Assembly: GCF_001411555.2 (NCBI RefSeq)
Contig: NC_049909.1
Coordinates: 19,144,623-19,208,622 of the forward strand
DNA: 64,000 bases
Reading direction: 5' to 3'
Source: Juglans regia
Lineage: Eukaryota; Streptophyta; Magnoliopsida; Fagales; Juglandaceae
Within the stretch, counting starts at the first letter, position 1, and each line of letters starts with the position of its first letter. Positions 24,201 to 35,713 of the stretch are shown in pieces. Under the pieces are notes generated by a model. It worked only from the letters and a program-made list of their open reading frames with translations, searched no databases and was not told the origin of the DNA. Position numbers and translations under genes: made by a program.

Positions 24201-26135
24201 GACATTGATATTCAACAGCCATAGTATTTCATGCTCACATAGCACTGATAGTTCCTACATGTTAAATAGGAATTGACTCCATATATATATATATATATAT
24301 ATTTTTTTTTGGCAGGGCCCTTCAGACCCACCCATGCAGAGTAAACCCCGGTCCCTTGCACCGCACCTTCGGAAGTTTCTCTACACGGAATTGGTTAAAT
24401 CGCTGGCTTTTGACCAGGGGGTGTGGCCCCTAGAGATTGTTTCCACCCAAGGGGATTTGAACCTTGGACCCAAGGGGAGCATACCCCCAAGCCCAAAGCC
24501 TTTAGCACTTGAGCCAACCCCTAGGGATTAACTCCATATATATCAAAATCCAATGAAATTAATCAAATGACAACTATGCAACCATCATCAGCCATTTGGA
24601 TCAAGCTTTAACATTATGGACAATTAATTTAGGAATAAAGAAAGGCTGCAACAGTGTTGATGCTCACCATTTTCAGACTTCTCAGAGAGATTCCAAATTG
24701 GATATCCAACACTTTAGCTGAATTGCTTTTAAAGCTTTTGCACAGCTTCCATTGAAGAGGTTGCGCATCTAAAAGGTAAAGGCAGGCAAAAAAAATTATC
24801 AGATGAGTTCTAGATTTTACTCTGATAGATGGAAACAAAGAACCAAAAGTTAAGGCAGAAGCAAATCCCAAAAATAAATTGATTTTTTTTAATTTGGTCA
24901 AGCATAATAACTACAGCCTTTATTGCACTTTCTAGTTATATATTCAACATTTAGTCCTGGCATGACAACCACCACAGTAGGTCAAAAAAGAAAATGAAAT
25001 CTAAGAACACCTTCTTTAACCTCCTCGCACAATGACACAGTTCCATCAGTGCAAATGCATGCTACTGCATCGCCATATTCTGGAGGAACCCAAACAACCT
25101 TGACAATGCTGTCCTCGTGTACCTGCAAAAGGTTCAGTGAGATAAGTCATGGATATCAAGAGTTACCAAAGAAACTTAATTTCAGCAAGCCAAGTTCTCA
25201 GATGGCAAACTAGTGAAGCTACGTACACGCACCATAGATAGGAATGCACGCTTGCAAAAGACAAGCAAAGCATCTGGTAAATCCAGTGGGTGGTTTTAGC
25301 AATATGAACTGTATTATCATCCAAATTGCACTTACATGGCTTATTCTAAGCATAGTAGAACTTAATTCCTCTTCTGGGGTGTATATCTAACAATTGCCCC
25401 ACTTCTTTTTGATCGGTAAAATACACTTATTAATATCTTAACTTTAACTCGGACGAAAATGACAACAAAATGCTTTTTTTTTTCTTTTTTTTTTTTGGTA
25501 AGTAGAAAAAATAAGTAGAAAAAAAAATGACAACAAAGTGCTCTTACATCCAAGTATCAATTACCCAAGACTGACCCGCATTACACTCAAGCATAGTCTA
25601 CTCAACGTGAGTAAGATTAAATACGCATCAACTTATGCGGAACTTTGCTTTCTGGATGTGTGATTAATGTAATCAAGAACAAATGCAACTACTCAGCCAA
25701 CAAAAGCAAAAAGTGCAAGCTTTTAATGTATAGAAAAATTAAAATTTATATTTCAAACGGCTCCAACAATCTCAATTCCGGTACTAAGGGTCCAATCCCA
25801 TGCAACAAAAACAGCCTACGCCCTCCTTTCTAAAAAAGAAAAGAACATACTTCCTGTAATAAGTAATTAGCCGACTACGAAAATAATTTTCAACGGATCA
25901 AAACCAGGTTAACGTGGAAAATAAAAAAAAAAGGAACAAATTAGAGACAAATGAGAGTGAGCAGATTACGAACCCTAGATTTGGAAGTGCAGGTAAAGGA
26001 AGAAGAAGAAGCTGGGTCCTGCGAGTCGAATACAGCTAGGGTTCCATCGCCGGAACCAGTGGCCAATCTCTGGCCGCAGTAGTTCCATGCCGAGCAGACC
26101 GTCCCTTTCTCAAGGGTCACCAAAGATTTCGCCAT
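21286..26135 (-). CDS. SEH1: Nucleoporin SEH1 (WD40 protein of the Nup107-160 complex)
   Basis: Eight minus-strand exons (25974-26135, 25011-25122, 24668-24768, 23914-23991, 23143-23298, 22525-22637, 22035-22161, 21286-21417) join in frame to 326 residues, the length I know for plant SEH1. All introns have GT...AG ends. The protein begins MAKSLVTLEKGTVCSAWN and ends with the last WD blade (…GVVRLWQSNLNGAW…). Characteristic segments include WKLCKSFK, LELKNWQLQAEFQNVI, NSSKVWEFDPAH and YAVAWAPNIGR. SEH1 is a WD40 propeller that works in the nuclear-pore outer ring and in the GATOR2/SEA complex; both roles are family knowledge. The gene looks intact. Exon 1 ends before a GTTCGT donor, a slightly unusual choice forced by the frame. 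Confidence 0.95.
24289..24526 (-). mobile_element. tRNA-derived SINE in SEH1 intron 3
   Basis: On the minus strand it starts CCCTAGGGGTTGGCTCAAG, carries an A-box-like TGGCTCAAGTGC and a B-box GGTTCAAATCC, and ends in a short A-rich tail. It is flanked by a 17-base target-site duplication with one mismatch: ATTGACTCCATATATAT (24272-24288) and ATTAACTCCATATATAT (24527-24543). It lies within an intron in the same orientation as the gene, so it need not disturb splicing. The 65-codon open frame in it on the plus strand has no meaning. Confidence 0.85.
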
Positions 26136-26692
26136 GTCCGCACTCTCTACAAACTCGGGAGCCTTTCTCGGAGATCAATGGGACATGGGAGGCGCTCTAA
26201 AGGCACTCCCATGGCCCATGGGTTACGGCTATGGATAAAACGGGTGCGATTCACGCAATGAACAGTTTATTTCTACCACAATAAGAGTTACAAACGGCTT
26301 GTCGCATAAGAGCGCTCCGTTCCATCTAACCAAAGAAAAATGATGCCCGACCAAAACCATATTTGAAATTATCGATATTTTTATAAAATAATTTATAAAT
26401 AATATTAATTTATAAAAATACTTTTATTTTCAAATAAAATTACATAAAATATTTTAGAAAAAATTGTGCGTATCATTACTCTTAACACAATATATAATCC
26501 CAAAATATGAAAGTTTTTTTTTCCAAAGTTATATTTATATTTTATCACATGATCTCTTATGATATCTATAAAACCACCTGTTGTAGTGGCGTGGCATTGC
26601 GTGATAGGGCATCGACCTATCATTTTTCTTTCAATCAACCTACCAAATAATCATGCTGCAATGGCTAAATAAAATTGATGGAATAAAATGTG
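26136..26692. other. Region upstream of SEH1
   Basis: This holds the SEH1 5' flank (about 26136-26300, mixed composition) and then AT-rich DNA. The short interval between the SEH1 ATG and the LINE fragment limits how far the native promoter can extend. I see no second gene. Confidence 0.45.
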
Positions 26693-29095
26693 TTGGTGGC
26701 TTACGAGTTAGTTCATTACCTAAAGCATAAGAAAGAGTAAAACTTATGACAAATTAGAATGAGATTTTTTGGAGAGAATGATGCAGAAGACAGGCTTTGC
26801 AAGTAGATTGGTCCAGCTTATCATGAAGTGTGTTAAATCAGTATCTTTTTCAGTGTTGATTAATTGTGCTCACTTATCCTATAATTCCTAACAGAGGTTT
26901 AAGGCAAAGGAATCCATTATCCTCTTACCTATTTCTATTATGTACTGAGGGCCTCATAGGTCTATTGAAAGTAGTTGAATCAAGTGGCTCTATAATGGGA
27001 GTACGAATTTGTAGGGGAGCTCCAAGATTGAATCATCTACTATTCATAGATGATAGTGTCATTTTCTGTAAGCCAAATTAGCATACCAGCAACAATATCC
27101 AGGTCTTGCTAAAGAAGTATGAATTAGCCTCAGGCCATAAAATTAATAACGAGAAAACTGCTATAATTTTTAGTGGAAATGTTACAGAGGGAGTCAAAAG
27201 TGATACTATGGCTATGTGGGGTGTTAGTAGTATTTAGCAGTATAAAAAATACCTTAGGTTAACACCTATTGTTGGCAGATAAAAAACACAAGCTTTTACT
27301 GAGATTAAACAGAAAGTTTGGAGAAAGTTGCAAGTGCTGGAAGGAAAAGCTCTTGTCTCAAGGAGGTATTGAAGTTCTTATTAAGGTAGTGGCATTAGCT
27401 ATTCTAACTTATGCAATGAGCTGTATCAAATTACCTATTAGCCTATGTACTAAGTTGAAAAATATGATGGCTCGCTTTTGGTTGGGTCACAAAGCAAATG
27501 AGAGAAAAATTCACTAGATTAGTTGGGAGCACATGTGTGAATCAAAGTTCAGAGGTGGTTTGGGTTTCTGAGATTTGAGAACTTTTAACACTGCTCTTTT
27601 GGCAAAACAAGGCTGGAGAATGTTACAACAAGAAGATACTTTGTTGCATCAAATATATAAAGCAAGATACTTTCCAAATGTCAGTCTTTTTGAATCAAAA
27701 TTAGGCACTAATCCGTCATATGGATGGTGAGGAATTTGGGAAGCAAATAATTTATTATTTCAAGGCTGTCAATGGCGAATTGGGAATGGATCCTCACTAA
27801 AAATATGGGAAGCTGTATGAATTCCTGGGCACCAGGCTCTATATAAGGAGATGAGAATGACTGTAGAGAACAATAGTGAAGAAAGGGTGGCATCCCTTAT
27901 TGACAGCAATTCGATGTGGTGGAATGTAGAGAAAGTTAGAGTTCTATTCAATCAAATGCTCGCTGTTGATATTCTGAAAATAGTTATGTCCTGGAGAGCA
28001 TGCAGATACATGGATATGGAAACATAAAAAAAATGACACATTTAGTATTAAAAGGGCTTATAGATTCTTCAAAATAATTTCCGCACGAGATAAAGGTGAG
28101 AGCACAAATGCTCATGATCATAACCAGTTATGGAAAGAGATTTTGGAGGATGAAGATTCCTAACAAAATCAAGATATTTGTAAAATCAAAATATTTGATG
28201 GAGAGCTTGTAGGGAAGGGCTTCTTGCAAAAGAAAATCTGAGGAAAAGGAGAGTGGAGGTTGAACCTACATGTGTGCTCTGCCAACATAGTTCAGAAGAT
28301 CTAAAACATGTTTTAATTTATTGCATGTACTGCTATTAGAGAAGTTTGATATAACCATATTTCTGCTATTAAGGATTTGGAAGATGGTATGTCTATCAAG
28401 AATATAGCTCTGCTCTTACTGAATAAAGGAGATATAAATGATCTTGCTACTTTTGTCTTAATTGCTTGGGCTTTATGGTATAGGAGAAATAAGATAGTAG
28501 ATGAGCATTTTTATTTGGAACCCACACAGGTTATTAACCATGCTCTTTCTTTACAGAAAGTTGATCACGAGGATTCGATATTATTTCTAACTTCAAAAGC
28601 AGAAAAATATGTTGTTGGAGACCCCGCATCTACTGGTTATTTTAAACTCAATGTGGATGATGCAATGTTTTTTTATCTCCACAAGGCTAGAGTGGGAACT
28701 ATTCTAAGAGATGATAATGGTAAAGTAGTGATGGCTGCTAGTAAAATCAAGAATGAATTAGTGTTCAACCCTGACTCCATTGGGCTACTTGTAATGTTCA
28801 TAGGTTAGCAACTTTGTGCCTATTTGGGATTTTCAAAATTAATTATTGAAAGTGATAGCATGTTGATGGTGAAGGCGAGGTGGGTTTTTTTTTTTTTTTT
28901 TCAAGTCTTAGAAATCTATTGACAGAAGTGAAGAATATCATGTTACATCTCTTTACTGAGTTTAAGGTTCAACATGTACCCAGAATGGGAAATGAGGCTG
29001 CACATCAACTTGCATGCTATGCTTGAATGCTTGAAGATATTGAGATGTAGTGGGAAGTTGTTCCAATGTGTGTTGCACAGGCTATTGGCTTGACA
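26693..29095 (+). mobile_element. Dead LINE (L1-type), 5'-truncated
   Basis: Fragments in several frames read as an L1-type ORF2. Reverse transcriptase pieces occur around 26695-27080 (GLRQRNPLSSYLFLLC, then a FIDDS motif corresponding to the catalytic FADD) and continue to about 27520. A zinc-binding RVT domain follows at about 28150-28330 (…CVLCQHSSEDLKHVLIYC). An RNase H-like domain follows at about 28590-28850 (…FKLNVDDAM…ILRDDNGKVVMAAS…). Many stops and frameshifts interrupt it. It begins inside the RT domain, as 5'-truncated LINE insertions do. No poly(A) tail or target duplication is clear. Confidence 0.85.
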
Positions 29096-29102
29096 AAATT
29101 TT

Positions 29103-29250
29103 CACTACAAGAAAAATGAGCATTTACGACGGATTATTTGTGACGATAATTACTATTTACGACAAAAATAAATTCATTTTAATAAGAAATAATCATTGTC
29201 GTAAGAAATAACTGGCCACAAATAAGTAATTTTTTTTATAATAAATTATA
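29103..29250 (+). mobile_element. CACTA-like transposon end, isolated
   Basis: CACTACAAGAAAAATGAGC is a standard CACTA (En/Spm) terminus, and behind it lie subterminal-type repeats around TTACGAC and TGTCGTAAG. I find no matching opposite end nearby, so this looks like a broken or deleted element. Confidence 0.5.
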
Positions 29251-29523
29251 TATGATCTGTTATGATGTTAATGATTATTTATGTTATATAAAAAAAGAAT
29301 TGATAGAATAAAATGGCTGCATTTTAATGAAATATATATATATATACACACACACACGAGTAAGGTTAGGAGACAAGTTTCAAATGCACAAGTTCAGTCT
29401 TTTATCACAAAAGTCTTCTATAAAAAAGTGAGTTTTTCAAATTTTTTTCATGGAAGAATCCAGTGGGAGACTTGTACTTGTACATGGCTCTCATACTTTT
29501 GCGATGCTTGTATACATCATTAT

Positions 29524-29559
<36 letters not shown>

Positions 29560-29654
29560 TTAATTTTATTTCTCTTTTATAAATTTGATGGCTCTCATTT
29601 TGCCAACGGTGGCTTCTTAGGTGGCTCTAGGTGATCTATGGTAATTGCATATTA
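29251..29654. other. AT-rich spacer
   Basis: Contains (AT)n microsatellites at about 29334-29345 and 29527-29557 and no recognisable gene. Confidence 0.5.
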
Positions 29655-30405
29655 GAGCATCTACATCTGGATGATCAAATTTTTTTCTAAATTTTAGCCA
29701 AAAATCATTTTTCTATATTTTAACTTCTTTCCAAAACCTACAACATCACACTTTCTAATCTTTTTTTATTCTATCAAAATAATATTTCTCTACTCTTTAT
29801 TTATTATTTTTTCTCTCACTTTCATTTACAATCTTAACTGTTCATTGATAAAATATTAATATAAGAGCAGTAGCATCCGGATCTGTATAAGCCTCAAGTT
29901 GCCAAAATATAAGGAAAAGTGAGTAATTAACTTTTGTCAAAAATCGTCTCACATCCAGCTGTCTAAAATAAGAAAGAGTTCTGTTATATACCATCATTTT
30001 TATGTATTATTTGGACACTTTATTGATGTGATTAGTTAAAGTAATTATTTTATATTAAAAAAATGACGCAGCCAATTACATTATTAAAATACACAAAAAA
30101 TATATAAAAATAATTACCCATAAAATTTTTAACTAAGAAATAAGTTTAACCTTTCAACAGTTGTTCCCTAAATTTGTTCAACAAGTGTAGCTTTCCCAAA
30201 CTTATTTATGTTAATATTTTATTAGTGAGTAGTTGATTGTAAAGAAAAGTAAAGAAAAAATAATAATAAAAGATTATTTTAATAGAATGGATAAAAAATA
30301 GAAAGTGAGGTATAGGAAGTTTTGAAAAGATGAGTAGTTAAAATAGAAAAAGATAAATTTTAAATAAAATTTAGAGAAGAACTTGATCATATATGAATGC
30401 TCTGT
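29655..30405. repeat. Long foldback MITE (unit 1 copy)
   Basis: The left arm (AGAGCATCTACATCTGG…ATGATCAAATTT…) is the approximate inverse of the right arm ending …AACTTGATCATATATGAATGCTCT. A second inner inverted stretch (TTGATAAAATATTAATATAA against TTATGTTAATATTTTATTAG) flanks a central part starting GAGCAGTAGCATCCGG, which is probably a nested element. The right arm is repeated in unit 2 at 56040-56265. The left arm there is cut off at the duplication edge. Confidence 0.6.
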
Positions 30406-30727
30406 TTGAAGAGCTACAGTTGCTAAACAAATTTAAACTTATTTTCTATTTTAAGTTTTTTTTTTTCAAATGTTATTGTGTTCTTTTTAAGTTTGTATTG
30501 CTTTTTATTTTTTAACTTTATAATTTCAAATAATCTTATTTTAATGGAATGGTGCAAATGACAATTTAGACACACGCAAGGACAAAATTCCTTAGGCATA
30601 GTTGTTATTTTTATTTATATTTATTATCTCATAAATCAATTAAAAAACGAAAACAACTTTAAGGATACTACGTACAATATATATGATTTTTCACATTTTG
30701 GGTCTCGAGGAAATTAGAATCGCTCCA

Positions 30728-30772
30728 AATCGTTTCCACTTGCCACACTTTTATCTACCTTATTTCTTGTAG
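30728..30772 (-). pseudogene. Remnant of a reductase last exon (unit 1)
   Basis: GCTCCAAATCG…CCACTTGCCACACTT matches the C-terminal coding end of copies 2 and 3 (for example 35723-35755) with a few changes. It lies just downstream of copy 2, separated from it by the Copia insertion. A matching remnant lies at 56903-56960 in unit 2, so it predates the duplication. Confidence 0.7.
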
Positions 30773-30773
30773 T

Positions 30774-30780
30774 GACATGA
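30774..30780. other. Target-site copy GACATGA, left of Copia element 1
   Basis: GACATGA occurs at 30774-30780 and again at 35696-35702, on either side of the element. The empty site in unit 2 (about 56960-56968) has one copy. The true duplication is probably 5-6 bp; the ends cannot be placed exactly because flank and LTR share bases. Confidence 0.75.
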
Positions 30781-31026
30781 GTTAAAAGATAAATTGAGAA
30801 GGCTGGAACAAGATGATTCCAGTCGTATTTTATTCAGTACATATATAGGCAATGTACAAGTGTTTGAATTACAAGATAAGATAAGTTTTAAACTACAGAT
30901 AAGTATAGCCTATAGATAAGTATAACAAAATATGAGCTAATCTAGATATGGTCTTCAACAAAATTATTTGAATTCAAAATAGCAGTAGTCTCGGAATTAG
31001 TTGGATCTTGATCATTATCTCTAACA
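30780..31026 (-). repeat. Copia 1, 3' LTR
   Basis: Near-identical to 35449-35695. Its outer end carries a TA in place of the usual terminal CA. Confidence 0.9.
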
Positions 31027-34000
31027 GCCCCCTTCAAGGTGATGGGAAGGTCACAAACCATCAGCTTGTCACGAAGCAACTGAAACCGAGATGAAGAAAG
31101 ACCTTTGGTGAAAATATCATAAGGTTGTGCAGCAGTTGAAATATATTTTGCTTGGATGTCCTTGTTGAAGATTTTCTCATGAATAAAGTGATAATCTACC
31201 TCAATGTGCTTAGTTCGAGCATGAAATACTGGATTGGAAGAGAGTGCTAAAGCACTAATATTGTCAACCCAAAGACGAGGAACTGTGGTCAGGGGTATGT
31301 GAAGTTCTTTAAACAACATTCTCAACCAATACATTTCAGCTACTATGAGTGCCATTGATCTATATTCTGCTTCAGTACTAGATTTGGCCACAACTGGTTG
31401 CTTCTTAGCAGCCCAAGAAATTAAGCACGGGCCAAGGTAAATGCAGTAACCTGAAGTGGATTTTCGATCATCTGGGCTTCCTGCCCAATCTGAGTCATAG
31501 AAGCCATTGAGTTGGAGAGATCATTTGCTGAACTGAAGACCAAACTGAAGTGTACCTTTTAGGTATCTTAGAATTCTCTTGGCAGCTGTAAGATGAGTGG
31601 TTCTTGGACAATGGAGAAACTGACACAGCTGATTGACACTATAGGATAAATCTGGCCTAGTGAGAGTTAAATACTGAAGGGCTCCCACCATTGTTCTATA
31701 TTCTGTAGGATCATCAAGTGGATCACCTGATAGCTTGGATAACTTGCCACCTGTCGTGCATGGTGTGGATGTTGGTTTAGCACCAGCCATCTTCATACGA
31801 TGCAGTAAGTCAACAGCATACTTACCTTGATGAAGATGCAGACCATTAGCTGTATTGATGACTTGAATGCCTAAGAAATATGATAATGGACCAAGATCTT
31901 TAACAGCAAACTCACAACAAAGATTAGAAATAAGTGCATCAATAGAAGATGATGTGTTGTTGGTGACAATGATGTCATCTACATATATAAGTACAAAGAT
32001 ACAGATGTTGTCATGATGAAAGGTAAACAATGATGTATCCACTGTGGAACCAATGAACCCTAGTTCCAATAAAACCGGAGATAGCCGCAAGAACGAAACT
32101 CGAGGAGCTTGTTTAAGACCATATATGGATTTGTGAAGAAGACAAACATGATCAGGTAGGTGGGGATCTTCAAAACCTTGAGGTTGCTCCATATAAACCT
32201 CCTCTTCAAGATAGCTGTGGAGGAAGGCATTGAAAATATCAAGTTGTCTAATAAACCAGTCATGATGCACTGCCAAGGCTAGAACCAACCTGATTGTAGC
32301 AGGCTTTATAACAGGGCTGAAAGTCTCATTAAAATCAATTCCATCAATTTGATCACAACCCTTAGCTACCAATCTTGCTTTGTACCTATCAAGAGTACCA
32401 TCAGATTTTTGTTTTACTTTAAATACCCACTTGTTCCTTACTACCTTTTTATGACTAGGCCTTGGACAAAGTGTCCAAGTTTTATTAGCCAATAGAGCAT
32501 TGTATTTAGCTTGCATTGCAATCATCCAATGCTGGTCCCTCACTGACTGTTTGAAAGTTCTAGTTTCAGAGGGCAAGGAGAGAATGAAAAATGCTGTGAG
32601 AGGATGCTTAGTGGAGTAATAGAGTTTATAATCTGGGAATTGCTTAGGTTTTGAGGAGTTGATCTGAGATCGAGTGATGATTTTGGATGAAGGAATGGAT
32701 GGAGGTTCAAGAATTGACTGAGGGTTGTTGGTTTCAGATTCAAGTATATTGTTTGAATTGTCATTGATAGGGAAGTCGATATTGGATGAGGGGATGGATG
32801 GAGGTTCAGGAATTGACTGAGGGTTGTTGGTGTCAGATTCAAGCATATTGCTTGAACTCTCATTGATAGGGAAGTCAATATTGGAATGCACAGTGGTAAA
32901 CTCTGAGGCAGGGGAGTTGTTAAAGGTGGGTAAAAAATGTGAAATGTTGTTTGCAAGATCCAATGTGGGTGCACTATGAGGATGTGAAAAATATGGAATA
33001 GAAATAGAGGATAAAGGATAGGGAGCACATGGTTGTGGAGGAGTCATTGAACCAAGGAAATGATCCTGCAAGGGTGGAGAAACAGCAGCTGTAGCCTATG
33101 CAGTCTGAGCAGGAAAATTCAGTTCATCAAAGATGACATGTCTAGAAATATAGACTCGTTTGGATTGAGGATCAAGACATCGATAGCCTTTTTGATTGGC
33201 ACTATAACCAAGAAACACACATTTCTTACTTCTAAATGCTAGTTTATATGGATTATAGGACTTGAGAAGTGGAAAACATAAACATCCAAAGGTTTTAAGA
33301 AAAGAATAATCTGGTTCCTTGTGGAAGAGAGTAAAGTATGGGGATTGATTGGATAGGACATATGTGGGAAATCTGTTTATAAGAGAAGTGGTTGTGAGAA
33401 AGGAATCAACCCAATAGGAGTTTGGAAGATGGGATTGAGCTAGAAGGGAGAGACCAGTTTCTGTGATATGTCTATGTTTCCTTTCTGAAATGCCATTTTG
33501 CTCAGAGGTGTAGGGACATGTGAGTTTATGCAAAATACCATGTTGGGAGAGGTAATCTTGGAAAACAGTAGATAAATATTCACCACCATTGTCTGTTAGT
33601 AGTTGTTTAATGTTGCTGAAAAATTGATTTTCAACAAGGCATTTGAATTGAAGAAAGCAACTAAATGCTTCAGATTTGAATTTTAATGGAAACAACCATG
33701 TGAATCTTGAAAAATCATCAATAAACAGAATATAAAATTTACAGCCACTAGCTAAAGTGATAGGGGAGGTCCACACATCTGAGTGTATTAACTCAAGAGG
33801 AGACGTGGACCTATTATTGGACTCAACAAATGGAAGTTTATGACTCTTGGCTACTTGACATGACTCACATAATTGTTTGAACTTTGCTGAACCAGAAATA
33901 GGCAACATAGAACTCTTGACTAGTTTTGAAACAATAGACTCTGAAGGGTGACCCAGTCTTGAGTGCCAGACTTGAATAGGAGCTTTGACACCTAGTAGTG

Positions 34001-35392
34001 CAGTAAAGGTGGAGAGTAGAGCAACTTTAGGAGGTGATTTACTGAATTTGAGCTGCTTCAAGTACATAGGGTACAAACCAGCTTTACTCAGCCCTTGGAG
34101 GAGGATTTCCTTGGTCTGTAGATCCTTTACAAGAAAGTGATTTGCAGTGAGAATGAAATAACAATTATTATCATTACAGAAACGTTGGATAGATAAGAGA
34201 TTAGAGGAAGCATGAGGACAATGTAGATATTGTTTAAATGAAATTTTGTTTTGGAGTTAGAAAGTAAAGAGGAACCAGTATTGGTGATGAGCAAACCTCC
34301 CCCATTGCCTACTGTCACTTTGTCACTTCCATGGTAGGGCTGTTGTTGCAAGGTTAAGTTCTCAAGGTTAGCAGTGATGTGATTATTGGCTCCACTGTCC
34401 AGATACCAAGGTTGTTCATTCTCTGACTCAACATGAGTATGAGCTACCATGGCTGCCAATTGTGATGGAGGATGCCTGCCTTGATAAGAAAAATCCATAC
34501 GATGGTAACAATCAAGTGCTTGGTGATTGGTCTTACCACATATTTGACAAGGTGGAAATCTGTTTGAGAAGAAAGGTGGGTTGGAGGACTGAGATTTAGA
34601 GCTATGAGAAGAGGGGTTGGATTTGGTGGGAGGTCTAGAGAAGTGTTGATTTTTCTGGTTTGGAAATTTTGGTTTCTTGTCATGACGAGGTTTATGTTTA
34701 TGAGTGAAAAAGGCGAATTGAGTACCTTCAGAAGGGAGAGATTTGTTTTGGACTTCAAAGAGTTGCTCATAATTGAGCAATTCAGCTTGAAAGTCATCAA
34801 AGGAAATGAGGTGATCACGGGTTGCAAAACTGAGAGATGTAGTAAAGGGATTATAGACTGGATTAGGTCCTCCAACAACATATGAGATTAAATCTTCTTC
34901 ATCAACAGGTTTACCAACAGCTGAGAGTTGATCAGACCAACTCTTAACTATAAGTAAATAGTCTGAGCAGAATTTGGATCCTTGTTGCAGGGTCTGCAGT
35001 TGACGTTTTAGATGAGAAATTCGAGATCGTGATTGAGGTGCAAACCTACTGGCCAGTGCATTCCAAACTTGCTTAGAGGTAGTGAGTCCATACACAGTGG
35101 ATAAAACTTTCTCACTTAGTGTGACATTCAAACATGCGAAAATAAACTAATCCTTCTTCTGCCAAACCAGGTATGTTGGATTGATATCAGAAGTGGATTT
35201 ACCAGTTGAGTCAAGTAGGTAGTGAGAAGGACAAGCCTCATAGCCATCAACAATGCTTAAGAGGTCATGACTTCTCAAGACTGGAACAAATTGAGTAATC
35301 CAGTTGAGATAATTGGTTCCATCAAGTTTGACAGATACCAAAGGGGTGATGTTTGAAATGACAAAGGGAGGCACACCAGATGATGAGGCCAT
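30942..35392 (-). pseudogene. Copia 1 gag-pol, broken
   Basis: Domains in the usual Copia order on the minus strand: Gag (from 35392) with zinc knuckle CQICGKTNHQALDC, protease (WYLDSGANNHIT), integrase (zinc site about HSRLGHPS, then DDFSRFTW and TDNGGEY), reverse transcriptase (YVDD in FVLIYVDDIIVT) and RNase H ([13 protein letters not shown]). The frame is broken by an amber stop at 35147-35149 in gag, a one-base shift around 34225-34245 between protease and integrase, and in-frame stops at about 33093 and 31521. It cannot make a full polyprotein. The closeness of the LTRs suggests it was copied in trans or decayed quickly. Confidence 0.93.
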
Positions 35393-35448
35393 TATGGATC
35401 GAAAAAAAAAAAAAAAAAAAAAGCATGAGCTAGATTACTCTGATACCA

Positions 35449-35695
35449 AGTTGAAAGATAAATTGAGAAGGCTGGAACAAGATGATTCCAGTCGTATTTC
35501 ATTCAGTAAATATATAGGCAATGTACAAGTGTTTGAATTACAAGATAAGATAAGTTTTAAACTACAGATAAGTATAGCCTATAGATAAGTATAACAAAAT
35601 ATGAGCTAATCTAGATATGGTCTTCAACAGAATTATTTGAATTCAAAACAGCAGTAGTCTCGGAATTAGTTGGATCTTGATCATTATCTCTAACA
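35449..35695 (-). repeat. Copia 1, 5' LTR
   Basis: Begins (minus strand) TGTTAGAGATAATG and is followed by the primer-binding site at about 35437-35448. It lies against the 3' side of reductase copy 2, so transcripts of either could run into the other. Confidence 0.9.
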
Positions 35696-35713
35696 GACAT
35701 GAACTAATAGACA

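Larger units (their letters stand above)
30780..35695 (-). mobile_element. Copia LTR retrotransposon 1 (complete, inactive)
   Basis: A 4.9-kb element with two 247-bp LTRs (30780-31026 and 35449-35695) that differ at about 5 sites, near 2 %. In coding orientation the LTR begins TGTTAGAGAT. Next to the 5' LTR is the primer site TGGTATCAGAG, complementary to initiator tRNA-Met. A purine tract (GAAGGGGGC, 31027-31035) precedes the 3' LTR. Insertion was after the tandem duplication, because unit 2 lacks it. It lies 18 bp beyond the stop codon of reductase copy 2. Confidence 0.95.

Noticed and set aside
24334..24531. 65-codon plus-strand frame in SEH1 intron 3
   Set aside because: It is the antisense of a tRNA-derived SINE.
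30768..30775. TTGTAGTG read as a CACTA right end paired with the CACTA-like end at 29103
   Set aside because: The same sequence occurs in unit 2 as part of the decayed reductase exon remnant, and the target bases do not match. I see no convincing pair.
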